Assembly: GCA_038250905.1 (NCBI GenBank) | Contig: JBBSBV010000017.1 | Coordinates: forward strand, 1-64,000 | Length of the DNA: 64,000 nt | Source of the DNA: JAENVU01 sp038250905 | Lineage (GTDB): Bacteria; Actinomycetota; Acidimicrobiia; IMCC26256; JAENVU01 | Direction of reading: 5' to 3' | In this document: one piece after another, positions 1 to 7,660 of the stretch | How positions within the stretch are numbered: the stretch's first letter is position 1 | Layout: every line of letters starts with the position of its first letter | Notes under the pieces: model-generated | Database searches by the model: none | Told to the model about the DNA's origin: nothing | What the model saw: only the letters and a program-made list of their open reading frames with translations | Position numbers and translations under genes: made by a program

Positions 1-315
1 CAGGAGTTCGCGTTCGAGGCCGCCGTGCGCATGCGTGACCGGTTCCTCCAGCAGGAGGTCTGGGAGCGGATGGGGGTCGACGTGAAGGAAGCCCTCACGC
101 TCGTGCTCCAGGACCCGAGCCGCCAGCAGTTCCAGAACATCCTCTTCTCGAAGATCGTCCCGAACTGCAAGAAGCTCGGATTGCTCGACGCCGGTGACGG
201 GTGGTTGCGTGATCGCTTCACCGACCTCGGCGTGATCCAGTTCGAGGACTGGGCCGACACCGAGACCGAGTACGCGGACCTCGACGAGGTTGCACGGGAC
301 CGCGCCACCGCGTAG
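1..315 (+). CDS. C-terminal part of an unidentified helical protein (5' end outside window)
   Basis: An open frame runs in from the left edge and stops at 313-315. The 104 visible residues are charged and look helical, with a motif around VWERMGVDVKEAL and an acidic C-terminus. It vaguely resembles the end of ferritin-like or AurF-type diiron proteins, but no metal ligand can be confirmed, so no function is assigned. The next gene begins within about ten bases. Confidence 0.5.
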   Translation, partial: QEFAFEAAVRMRDRFLQQEVWERMGVDVKEALTLVLQDPSRQQFQNILFSKIVPNCKKLGLLDAGDGWLRDRFTDLGVIQFEDWADTETEYADLDEVARDRATA

Positions 316-325
316 ACCTCCCCGC

Positions 326-2005
326 GTGAGATCTCGTCAGCGGCTCCGAGTCCTGTGGCTCGGGGCCGTTGTCGCGCTCGGATCCGCCGGTGTGGTCGGC
401 TCGGTGCCCGCCTACGGCGCGACCGCGCCCGGGCCGGCGGCTGTGGTCCACGCCGTCACGGTGACGCCCACCTCGGGTCTGGCCGACGGGCAGACGGTCA
501 CCGTCGCCGGGACCGGGTTCGTCGAGACCCCGGCGCTCAACGACTGGGCCGTGAGCGAGTGTCGAGCCCAGGTGCTCGACCAGCCCATCACCCTGTCGAG
601 TGCACTCGACAACTGCGATGTCACGACTGCGCCGGGTGTGTTCACGCACGCCGACGCGGCGGGCAACCTGTCCACCGACTACAAGTTGCGCAGCAGCTTC
701 ACCTTGACCGCGGGCGGCGTCGGAACGGTCGACTGCTCGGTGACCGCGTGCGCCATCGTCGTCGCCCAGATCGTGACCGAGTCCGTGAACTTCGTCGGCG
801 CCGGTGCGCCGATCTCGTTCGGTCCACCGCCGCCGCCCCCGCCCGACGTCAGCCCGTGGCTCGCGCGCCGGCCGCTGAACATCGCGCACGCGGGTGGCGA
901 TCTCGAGGCACCCCACGAGACGATGTACGCGTACCGCCAGGCGGTGGCCGGGGGTGCCGACATGCTGGAGATGGATCTCCGGCTGAGCAAGGACCACCAG
1001 CTCATGGTGATCCACGACGACACCCTCGATCGCACGACGAACGGCACCGGACCGGTTCGCGACCTCACCGCCGCGGAATTACAGGCCCTCGACAACGCCT
1101 ACTGGTTCGTGCCCAACTGTTGGAGCTGCCACGACCGTCCGGTCGGTGAGTACACCCTGCGAGGAGTCCGCACCGGTGCCCGGCCGGCGCCGCGGGGCTC
1201 CTCCCGGGCCGACTTCGCGATCCCGACGTTCCAACAGATGCTCGACCGGTTCCCGGACCGCATCATGGACGTGGAGATCAAGGACGGGCCCGACGGCATG
1301 GCGACCGCGGAGGCGCTCGCCGCCGTGCTGAACGCATCGCCGCACGCGTCCCGCATCGTGGTCGTCTCGTTCGACGACACGATCCTCGCCCACTTCCGGG
1401 CGCTGGCCCCGACCGTGGTCACCAGTCCTGGGCTCACCGCGACGACGAACTGGTTCGTCGGTCCCCGCACCGAGTTGCCCGGGAGCGCGTCGTTGCAGGT
1501 GCCGCCGGTGTATTCCGGGATCGACGTCGTCTCGCAACAGTTCGTCGACGATGCGCACGCCGCGCACCTCGCGGTGTGGGTGTGGTTCAACGGCAACGAC
1601 GACGATGTCGCGTCCGAGTGGAACCGGTTGCTCGACCTCGGTGTCGACGGGCTCATCACCGGCAAGCCACGGCAACTGCAGGCGGTGCTCGACGCCCGCC
1701 AGGAGTCGTTCCGGCCTCCGCTCGTCGTGGCGCCGACGTTGCGGGTGCACCATCACCGGGCCGCGGTGGCGGTCCGGTGTTCGGCGTTGACCGCCGACCG
1801 CTGCGACGCGATTCTCGCGATCCGTTCGGGCGGCGAGATCGTCGGTGGCGCGTACGTGAGCCTCGCGCCCGGAGAACCGCGGTCGTTCCGTGTCGACTTC
1901 GGCCGAACCCAGTGGCACCGGCTCGCCCGTCGGGGGTTGAGCTTCGAGGTGTGGGGCGCGGCCGACACCGGGCCGTCCTCGGGCCCCCTGATCCTGGGTT
2001 CGTGA
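326..2005 (+). CDS. secreted glycerophosphodiester phosphodiesterase family protein
   Basis: The GDPD fold starts near residue 190 with IAHAGGDLEAPHETM, followed by EMDLRLSKDHQLMVIHDDTLD, the classic Glu/Asp/His metal and catalytic signature, and DVEIKDGP further on. Such enzymes hydrolyse glycerophosphodiesters to glycerol-3-phosphate and an alcohol. A twin-basic N-terminus plus a hydrophobic stretch ending near AYGA is a signal peptide, so it should act outside the cell. About 160 residues with an Ig-like/IPT-like look (GLADGQTVTVAGTGF) precede the catalytic domain, after which comes a proline run; roughly 90 residues trail it. I prefer GTG at 326 over ATG at 290, because the latter would overlap the upstream gene and lengthen the signal peptide. 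Confidence 0.8.
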   Translation: MRSRQRLRVLWLGAVVALGSAGVVGSVPAYGATAPGPAAVVHAVTVTPTSGLADGQTVTVAGTGFVETPALNDWAVSECRAQVLDQPITLSSALDNCDVTTAPGVFTHADAAGNLSTDYKLRSSFTLTAGGVGTVDCSVTACAIVVAQIVTESVNFVGAGAPISFGPPPPPPPDVSPWLARRPLNIAHAGGDLEAPHETMYAYRQAVAGGADMLEMDLRLSKDHQLMVIHDDTLDRTTNGTGPVRDLTAAELQALDNAYWFVPNCWSCHDRPVGEYTLRGVRTGARPAPRGSSRADFAIPTFQQMLDRFPDRIMDVEIKDGPDGMATAEALAAVLNASPHASRIVVVSFDDTILAHFRALAPTVVTSPGLTATTNWFVGPRTELPGSASLQVPPVYSGIDVVSQQFVDDAHAAHLAVWVWFNGNDDDVASEWNRLLDLGVDGLITGKPRQLQAVLDARQESFRPPLVVAPTLRVHHHRAAVAVRCSALTADRCDAILAIRSGGEIVGGAYVSLAPGEPRSFRVDFGRTQWHRLARRGLSFEVWGAADTGPSSGPLILGS

Positions 2006-2048
2006 GAATCCGCACCTGATCCCGCCGATCCGGTGGGAGACTGCGCCC

Positions 2049-4019
2049 ATGGCGGTTGTCGACCACATCACCGCGTGTCCGTTGGACTGTCCGGATACGT
2101 GTTCGCTCACCGTGAGCGTGACCGACGGTCGGATCACCAAGGTCGACGCTGCACCGGGGAACCCGTTGACCGACGGCTTCATCTGCCAGAAGGTCAAGCA
2201 CCACGCGCAGCGCGTCTACGCGCCGGAGCGGATCCTCACGCCGTTGATCCGCACCGGGCCGAAGGGCGCAGGTGAGTTCCGTGCCGCGAGTTGGGACGAG
2301 GCGATGGAATCGATCGTCGCCAACCTGCAGCGCGCCGAGGAGACCGCCGGCCCGGAGTCGGTCGTGCCGTACGTCTACAACTCGTCGGCACCGCTCCTGC
2401 AGGACGAGGCCGGCGAACGGTTCTGGAAGCGCTTCGGGGCGAGTCGGGTGCGCCACACCGTGTGCGCGGCCACGTACAGCGCCGCGTACTTCTCGCTCTT
2501 CGGGTCGATGTTCTCGGCCGACCCGCTCGATGTGATCCACTCCCGGCTGATCGTCCTCTGGGGTGCGAACCCGACCGTCTCGAACACGCACTTCCCGCCG
2601 CTGGTGACGCGCGCACAGCGCGAGTTCGGGGCCAAGGTGGTGGTCGTCGACCCGCGCGCGACGGCGTCGGCGCGCCGCGCCGATCTGCACCTCGCGGTCC
2701 GCCCCGGCACCGACGTGGTGCTCGCGTACGCGGTGGCCCGCGAACTCGCGACCCGTGACCTCCTCGACTCCGAGTTCCTGGCCCAGCACGCGACCGGCGT
2801 CGAGGAGTTCCTGGCCGCGGCCGATGCGTACCCGGTGGCGCGGGCGGCCGAGATCTGCGACGTTCCCGCCGCCGGTATCACCGAACTAGCCACCATGCTC
2901 GGCACCATCCGCCCGGCGCTGATGCGACCGGGGTGGGGACTCGAGCGGAATCGCAACGGCGGCTCCGCGTGCATCGCGGTGATGGCGCTGCCCGTGTTGG
3001 CCGGACAGTTCGGGGTACCGGGTGCCGGCGTGCTGGCGAGCCTGGGGGAGGCAACGCCGCTCGCGTGGGACGCCCGTGAGCCCGAGACGCCCGAGGACCG
3101 GCGCCGGCCCCGTGCCTTCAACATGAACACCTTCGGGGCCGCGCTGTGCGACCCCAATCTGAGCCCGCCGATCCGTGTGCTCTTCGTGCAGGGATCCAAT
3201 CTCGCGGCGACGAATCCGCATCAGACCGCGGTGCTCGCGGGGCTGGCACGCGAGGACCTGTTCACGGTCGTGCACGAGCAGGTCATGACCGACACCGCGC
3301 GCTTCGCCGATGTCGTGCTGCCGGCCACGACGCATTTCGAGACCCACGACCTCGCCGCGTCGTACGGCTCCTACACCCTGCAGGAGACACCGGCCCTGAT
3401 CGCGCCGGTCGGGGAGAGCCGATCCAACAACGAGGTCGCCGCGGACCTGGCCGGGCGGATGGGCTACGACCTGACCCGGTTCTCCGTCGGCCGCGCCGAG
3501 ATCCTGGCGCGGTGCCTGGGCGACGACGGGACCTACGACGGCGCGCGCCCGACGCGACCCGCCGGGGGCACGGTGCAGTTCCGAGACACCTTCCCGACTC
3601 ACGCCGATGCCCGCGCCCACCTGGCCGAGATGCACGAGCTCGGGCTGCCGCGCTACGTCGAACTCGACGACCCGTACCCGCTGACGTTGATCACGCCCGC
3701 CACCGCGAAGACGATCAACTCCATCTTCGGCGAGTTCCAGCCGGCGGATCCGGCAGTGAAGCTGCACCCGGACGACGCGACCGCTCGGGGTCTCGTCGAC
3801 GGCCAGCAGGTGCGGGTGGAGAACGACCGGGCCGGGCTCACCACGATCGTGCGGGTTGATCCCTCGCTGCGGCCCGGCGTCGTGTCGATGCCCAAGGGTT
3901 CGTGGTGCCGCGACTTCGCCGAACGGCTCACTGCCAACGCGCTGGTGCCCGACACGGTCTCGGACCTCGCGGGCGGCGCGTGCTTCAACGACACCCGGGT
4001 CGACGTTCGCCCGGCGTGA
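2049..4019 (+). CDS. molybdopterin-dependent oxidoreductase (DMSO reductase family)
   Basis: A 656-aa Mo-bis-MGD enzyme. The N-terminus has a 4Fe-4S-type cysteine set, C-x3-C-x3-C (ACPLDCPDTC) and a fourth cysteine in GFICQK, then long molybdopterin domains (VLWGANPTVSNTHFPP, VVVDPRATASARRADLHLAVRPGTD, VLPATTHFE) and a C-terminal MopB dinucleotide-binding domain from about 540. No Tat signal is visible, so it is probably cytoplasmic. Electron partner and substrate are unknown: no beta or gamma subunit adjoins it. A GAGACT hexamer lies six bases before the ATG, a weak form of the leaderless promoter pattern used here. Confidence 0.85.
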   Translation: MAVVDHITACPLDCPDTCSLTVSVTDGRITKVDAAPGNPLTDGFICQKVKHHAQRVYAPERILTPLIRTGPKGAGEFRAASWDEAMESIVANLQRAEETAGPESVVPYVYNSSAPLLQDEAGERFWKRFGASRVRHTVCAATYSAAYFSLFGSMFSADPLDVIHSRLIVLWGANPTVSNTHFPPLVTRAQREFGAKVVVVDPRATASARRADLHLAVRPGTDVVLAYAVARELATRDLLDSEFLAQHATGVEEFLAAADAYPVARAAEICDVPAAGITELATMLGTIRPALMRPGWGLERNRNGGSACIAVMALPVLAGQFGVPGAGVLASLGEATPLAWDAREPETPEDRRRPRAFNMNTFGAALCDPNLSPPIRVLFVQGSNLAATNPHQTAVLAGLAREDLFTVVHEQVMTDTARFADVVLPATTHFETHDLAASYGSYTLQETPALIAPVGESRSNNEVAADLAGRMGYDLTRFSVGRAEILARCLGDDGTYDGARPTRPAGGTVQFRDTFPTHADARAHLAEMHELGLPRYVELDDPYPLTLITPATAKTINSIFGEFQPADPAVKLHPDDATARGLVDGQQVRVENDRAGLTTIVRVDPSLRPGVVSMPKGSWCRDFAERLTANALVPDTVSDLAGGACFNDTRVDVRPA

Positions 4020-4104
4020 CGAGCGCGCGCCGACGCGCGGCGCGTTCGTCGGGGTCGCGTTCGTCCGGTTTGGGGCGGCGTGAGGAACTGGCGCACCCAC
4101 CGGG

Positions 4105-4116
4105 TAGCCTGCGCCC
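4105..4116 (+). promoter_or_regulatory. leaderless -10 element for rnj
   Basis: TAGCCT is followed by six bases and then the GTG start at 4117, with no Shine-Dalgarno sequence. This places the transcription start at or next to the start codon. Confidence 0.6.
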
Positions 4117-5784
4117 GTGGCGGACCCGGTACGTATCGTTTTCCTCGGCGGTCTCGGTGAGATCGGCCGTAACTGCTTCTGTATCGAGGTCGCGGGCCGG
4201 ATCCTCATCGTCGACTGCGGGATCATGTTCCCCGAGGTCGACATGCCGGGCGTGGATCTCGTGCTTCCCGACTTCACCTATCTCCGCGAGCGCGCCGGCG
4301 ATGTCGAGGGTGCGATCCTGACCCACGGCCACGAGGACCACGCCGGCGGGTTCTCCTTCCTGCTGCGGGAACTCTCGTTCCCGATCTACGGCTCGCCGCT
4401 GTCGCTCGGCATGGCGAAGTCGCGCATCGAGGAGGCGGGCCTGCTCAAGCGCACCGAACTCATCCCGGTCGCCGACGGCGAGCGGCGCATGATCGGCCCC
4501 TTCGACGTCGAGTTCGTTCCCGTGACCCACTCGGTGCCCCACGCGTTCGCGGCGGCGTACCACACGCCCCAGGGCACGCTCCTGCACACCGGCGACTTCA
4601 AACTCGACCTCACGCCCGTCGACGGCCGCCGCACCGACCTGTCCCGCCTGGGTGAGATCGCCTCCCGACCAGGTGGGGTGCGGCTCTTGCTGTCGGACAG
4701 CACGAATGCCGAGCGGCCCGGCTTCACCCCGTCGGAATCGACGGTGGGAACCGCGATGCGGTCGCTCTTCCGTGAGCACGAAGGCAAGCGCGTCATCGTC
4801 GCGAGCTTCGCGTCGCACCTCCACCGGGTGCAGCAGGTCGCCTTGGCCGCGATCGCGAGCGGTCGGCGGGTGGCGTTCGTGGGCCGGTCGATGGGCAAGT
4901 ACGTCACGCTCGCGCGCGAACTCGGCATGATCGACGTCCCGGCCGACCGCGTCATCGACATCGACGAAGCCACCAAGTACCCGCCCGGTGAGTTGTGCGT
5001 GATCTGCACCGGTTCCCAGGGTGAGCCCATGAGCGCGCTCGCGCTCATGGCGTCGGGTGAGCACAAGTACGTGAAGGTCGGCAACGGCGACATCGTCATC
5101 ATCTCCGCGCACGCGATCCCCGGCAACGAGAGCAACGTGAGCCGGGTGATCGACGCGTTCTACCGGGCCGGCGCCACGGTGATCCACGACGGCAACGCGC
5201 CGGTGCACGTGTCGGGCCACGCGTCGCAGGAAGAGTTGAAGTTCATCCTCAACCTGGTGCAGCCCGACTGGTTCGTCCCGGTGCACGGTGAGTTCCGCCA
5301 CATGGTCCACCATGCCGAGTTGGCCGAGGACTCGGGCGTCGATCCGAGCCACGTGATGGTCTGTGAGGACGGTGACGCGATCACCATCACCGACGAGGGC
5401 ATGACCGTGCAGCTCGACGCGGTGCCCTCCGGGTACACCTATGTCGACGGCATCGTCGGCGACATCGGCCAGGGTGTGCTGCGCGACCGGCGCCAACTCG
5501 CCGAGGAGGGCGTCGTCGTGGTCTTCGTGACCGTCGACCGCCGCAAGAACGAGATCGTGAACGGGCCCGAGATCGTCACCAAGGGTTGGGTCTACGCGCC
5601 GGAGGCCGAAGAACTGCTCGAAGAGGCGAAGGAAGCCGTCCGTCAGGCGGTGCTGAGCGCGATCGAAGGTGGATCCACCGATTTCGAGACCGTGCGCCGC
5701 AACGCCCGGCGCGCCCTGGGCAAGTTCATCACCGAGCGGACGAAGCGGCGCCCGGCGGTCATCCCCGTCGTGCTCGAAGTCTGA
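4117..5784 (+). CDS. rnj: ribonuclease J
   Basis: A 555-aa metallo-beta-lactamase/beta-CASP nuclease of full family length. HGHEDHAGG at residues 70-78 holds the zinc-binding His/Asp set; GDFKLD, the beta-CASP segment SDSTNAERPGFTPSE, GSQGEPMSALA and HVSGHASQEE follow, then a C-terminal dimerisation domain. It performs 5'-3' exonucleolytic and endonucleolytic RNA processing in the cytoplasm. GTG start with no ribosome binding site but a -10 hexamer six bases upstream. Twelve bases separate its stop from the following SDR gene. Confidence 0.95.
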   Translation: MADPVRIVFLGGLGEIGRNCFCIEVAGRILIVDCGIMFPEVDMPGVDLVLPDFTYLRERAGDVEGAILTHGHEDHAGGFSFLLRELSFPIYGSPLSLGMAKSRIEEAGLLKRTELIPVADGERRMIGPFDVEFVPVTHSVPHAFAAAYHTPQGTLLHTGDFKLDLTPVDGRRTDLSRLGEIASRPGGVRLLLSDSTNAERPGFTPSESTVGTAMRSLFREHEGKRVIVASFASHLHRVQQVALAAIASGRRVAFVGRSMGKYVTLARELGMIDVPADRVIDIDEATKYPPGELCVICTGSQGEPMSALALMASGEHKYVKVGNGDIVIISAHAIPGNESNVSRVIDAFYRAGATVIHDGNAPVHVSGHASQEELKFILNLVQPDWFVPVHGEFRHMVHHAELAEDSGVDPSHVMVCEDGDAITITDEGMTVQLDAVPSGYTYVDGIVGDIGQGVLRDRRQLAEEGVVVVFVTVDRRKNEIVNGPEIVTKGWVYAPEAEELLEEAKEAVRQAVLSAIEGGSTDFETVRRNARRALGKFITERTKRRPAVIPVVLEV

Positions 5785-5795
5785 GCGGTCGAACC

Positions 5796-6569
5796 GTGAT
5801 CCGCGACTGGTCGAACTTCATCGCCGGACGGTCGGCCCTGGTCACCGGGGGCGGTGGCGGCGTCGGACGCGCGATCGCCATCCAGATGGCGCGCGCCGGT
5901 GCGCGCATCTGGGTCAACGACCTGTTCGCCGACCGGGCCGAGGCGGTGTGCGCGGAGATCGCCGCGGAGCACGGTGAGGCGTCGCCGGTGATCGCCGACG
6001 TGTGCGATCCCGAACAGGTCGCCCGGTTGGTCGCCGAGACCGGCGCGGTCGACATTCTCGTCAACAACGCCGGCATCCCCGCCGAGGGATTCACGGTCAA
6101 GTCGTTCGTGGAGTCCGGGCCCGAGGACTGGGACCCGCTGCTGCGCCTGAACCTCGCGGCGGTGCTGCACGTGACGCGCGCGTACCTGCCGTTCATGATC
6201 GAGTCGCAATGGGGCCGGATCCTCACGATCGTCTCGGACGCGGGCCGCAAGGGGGAACGCAAGCAGGTCGTGTACGGCGCGGCCAAGGCCGCGGCGATGG
6301 GCTTCTCCCGCGGGCTGGCCGCCGAGGTCGGACGCGACGGCGTGACCGTCAACTGCATCGCCCTCGGCACCATGAACCACGGCCTGCTGGCGGCGGCGAT
6401 CGAACACCAGCCGGAGCTGGAAGCGAAGCTGGCTCGCAACTATCCCGTTGGTCGCGTCGGTCGCGTCGACGACTCCGCGCCACTCGCGGTGCTGCTCTGC
6501 AGCGACGCGGCCGAGTGGATCACCGGGCAGGTCTATCCGGTCGACGGCGGCTACGCGTCTGCGCTCTGA
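5796..6569 (+). CDS. SDR family oxidoreductase
   Basis: A 257-aa classical short-chain dehydrogenase: TGGGGGVG nucleotide-binding loop near residue 18, ILVNNAG near 85, catalytic YGAAK near 160, and the closing VYPVDGGYAS typical of FabG-like enzymes. NAD(P)-dependent carbonyl/hydroxyl redox is expected; substrate unknown. Start set at GTG 5796, just after the rnj stop, since an earlier start would lie inside rnj. It overlaps the following acetyltransferase as TGATG, so the two are co-translated. Confidence 0.85.
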   Translation: MIRDWSNFIAGRSALVTGGGGGVGRAIAIQMARAGARIWVNDLFADRAEAVCAEIAAEHGEASPVIADVCDPEQVARLVAETGAVDILVNNAGIPAEGFTVKSFVESGPEDWDPLLRLNLAAVLHVTRAYLPFMIESQWGRILTIVSDAGRKGERKQVVYGAAKAAAMGFSRGLAAEVGRDGVTVNCIALGTMNHGLLAAAIEHQPELEAKLARNYPVGRVGRVDDSAPLAVLLCSDAAEWITGQVYPVDGGYASAL

Positions 6570-7504
6570 TGGCCGAGTTCCCGACGGGTTACGTCGTGCG
6601 CGCTCCGGCCCCGAGGGACGCGAGCGCGATCGCCAAGGTCGTCCAGGCCCTCGACATCGCCGACTTCGGTGAACCGAACTTCACCGAACAGGACCTGCTC
6701 GACGACTGGCTGCGCCCGCGGTTCGATCTCGAACACGACGCCTGGGTGCTGAACGGTCCCACCGGTCGCGTCATCGGGTACGGCTACGTGTGGGAGGCCG
6801 TCGTCGACCGGGAGATCGACGCCGACGCGTACGTGCTGCCGGAGTATTCGGGACGCGGGCTCGGGGGCCAGCTGCTCGGACTCGTCGAGGCCCGGGCCGA
6901 GGAGTTGTGCGCGGGGCGGGGCATGGCACTCGGCGTGTTCGCATCCAGTGCCAACGAGTACAAGCGCAAGCTGTTGGAACGGCGCGGATTCCTCCGGGCC
7001 CGGTCGGTACTGCGCATGAGGGTCGATCTCGCCGACGCGGCCGCCGACGACTCGCCCGCGCCCGACGGAGTCACCATCCGGCCGTTCGTGCCGGCCGACG
7101 AAGCCGCGGTGCGCGCGGTGTGGCGGGACGCGTTCGGGAACCACGGCCGGTTCTCGTCGCCCCGGATGGAGGAGTGGCTCCAGAGCCGGTTCGATCATCC
7201 GGCGTTCGACCCGACGCTCTGGCGGGTCGCGGTCGACGGCTCCGAAATCGTTGCCGCGATCCTCGTGTACGACGTCGGCCCGACCGGATACACGTCGACG
7301 GTCGGGGTCCGGGCCGGCCACCGAGGCCGCCGGATCGGACCCGCGCTCCTGCGGGCTGCGTTCGGTGCCTTACGCGAACGGGGCCAGATGCGGGTGATCG
7401 TGTCGCTCGACCACGGGGCCGATGCCGGCCTGCTCGCGGTGTACGAATCGGCCGGGATGCGTATCCACGAACGCCACGACCTCTTCGTCAAGCGGCTGGA
7501 CTGA
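6569..7504 (+). CDS. GNAT acetyltransferase with two tandem GNAT domains
   Basis: A 311-aa protein with two GNAT folds. The first has the acetyl-CoA loop VLPEYSGRGLGGQLL near residue 90; the second has VGVRAGHRGRRIGPALLRAAF near 245. Double-GNAT proteins of this size are common in actinobacteria and include mycothiol-synthase-like enzymes, but nothing here fixes a substrate. The start overlaps the SDR stop by TGATG. Confidence 0.8.
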   Translation: MAEFPTGYVVRAPAPRDASAIAKVVQALDIADFGEPNFTEQDLLDDWLRPRFDLEHDAWVLNGPTGRVIGYGYVWEAVVDREIDADAYVLPEYSGRGLGGQLLGLVEARAEELCAGRGMALGVFASSANEYKRKLLERRGFLRARSVLRMRVDLADAAADDSPAPDGVTIRPFVPADEAAVRAVWRDAFGNHGRFSSPRMEEWLQSRFDHPAFDPTLWRVAVDGSEIVAAILVYDVGPTGYTSTVGVRAGHRGRRIGPALLRAAFGALRERGQMRVIVSLDHGADAGLLAVYESAGMRIHERHDLFVKRLD

Positions 7505-7648
7505 ACTCCTCGCCCGAAATCGCCGGAAATCGCCGGGAAACCCCGGGTGATCGGGGCGGCATTTCGGCCGGGCCGTCCGGTTGCTCCGGAACCTCCGGTT
7601 TTGGGCGGACGGAAGCGGAGATGTCAGTGTTGCTGATGTTGTCGGTGT

Positions 7649-7660
7649 TACGTTGATTTG
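7649..7660 (+). promoter_or_regulatory. leaderless -10 element for ftsK
   Basis: TACGTT, six bases, then GTG at 7661. An upstream TTGTCGGTG at 7639-7647 overlaps the expected -35 zone but is too close to serve as a canonical -35. Confidence 0.55.

Noticed and set aside
7639..7647. TTGTCGGTG resembling the LexA-independent (PafBC-type) damage promoter before ftsK
   Set aside because: The companion TANNNT at an eight-base distance is absent; the actual -10 candidate begins two bases after it. Kept only as a coincidence.
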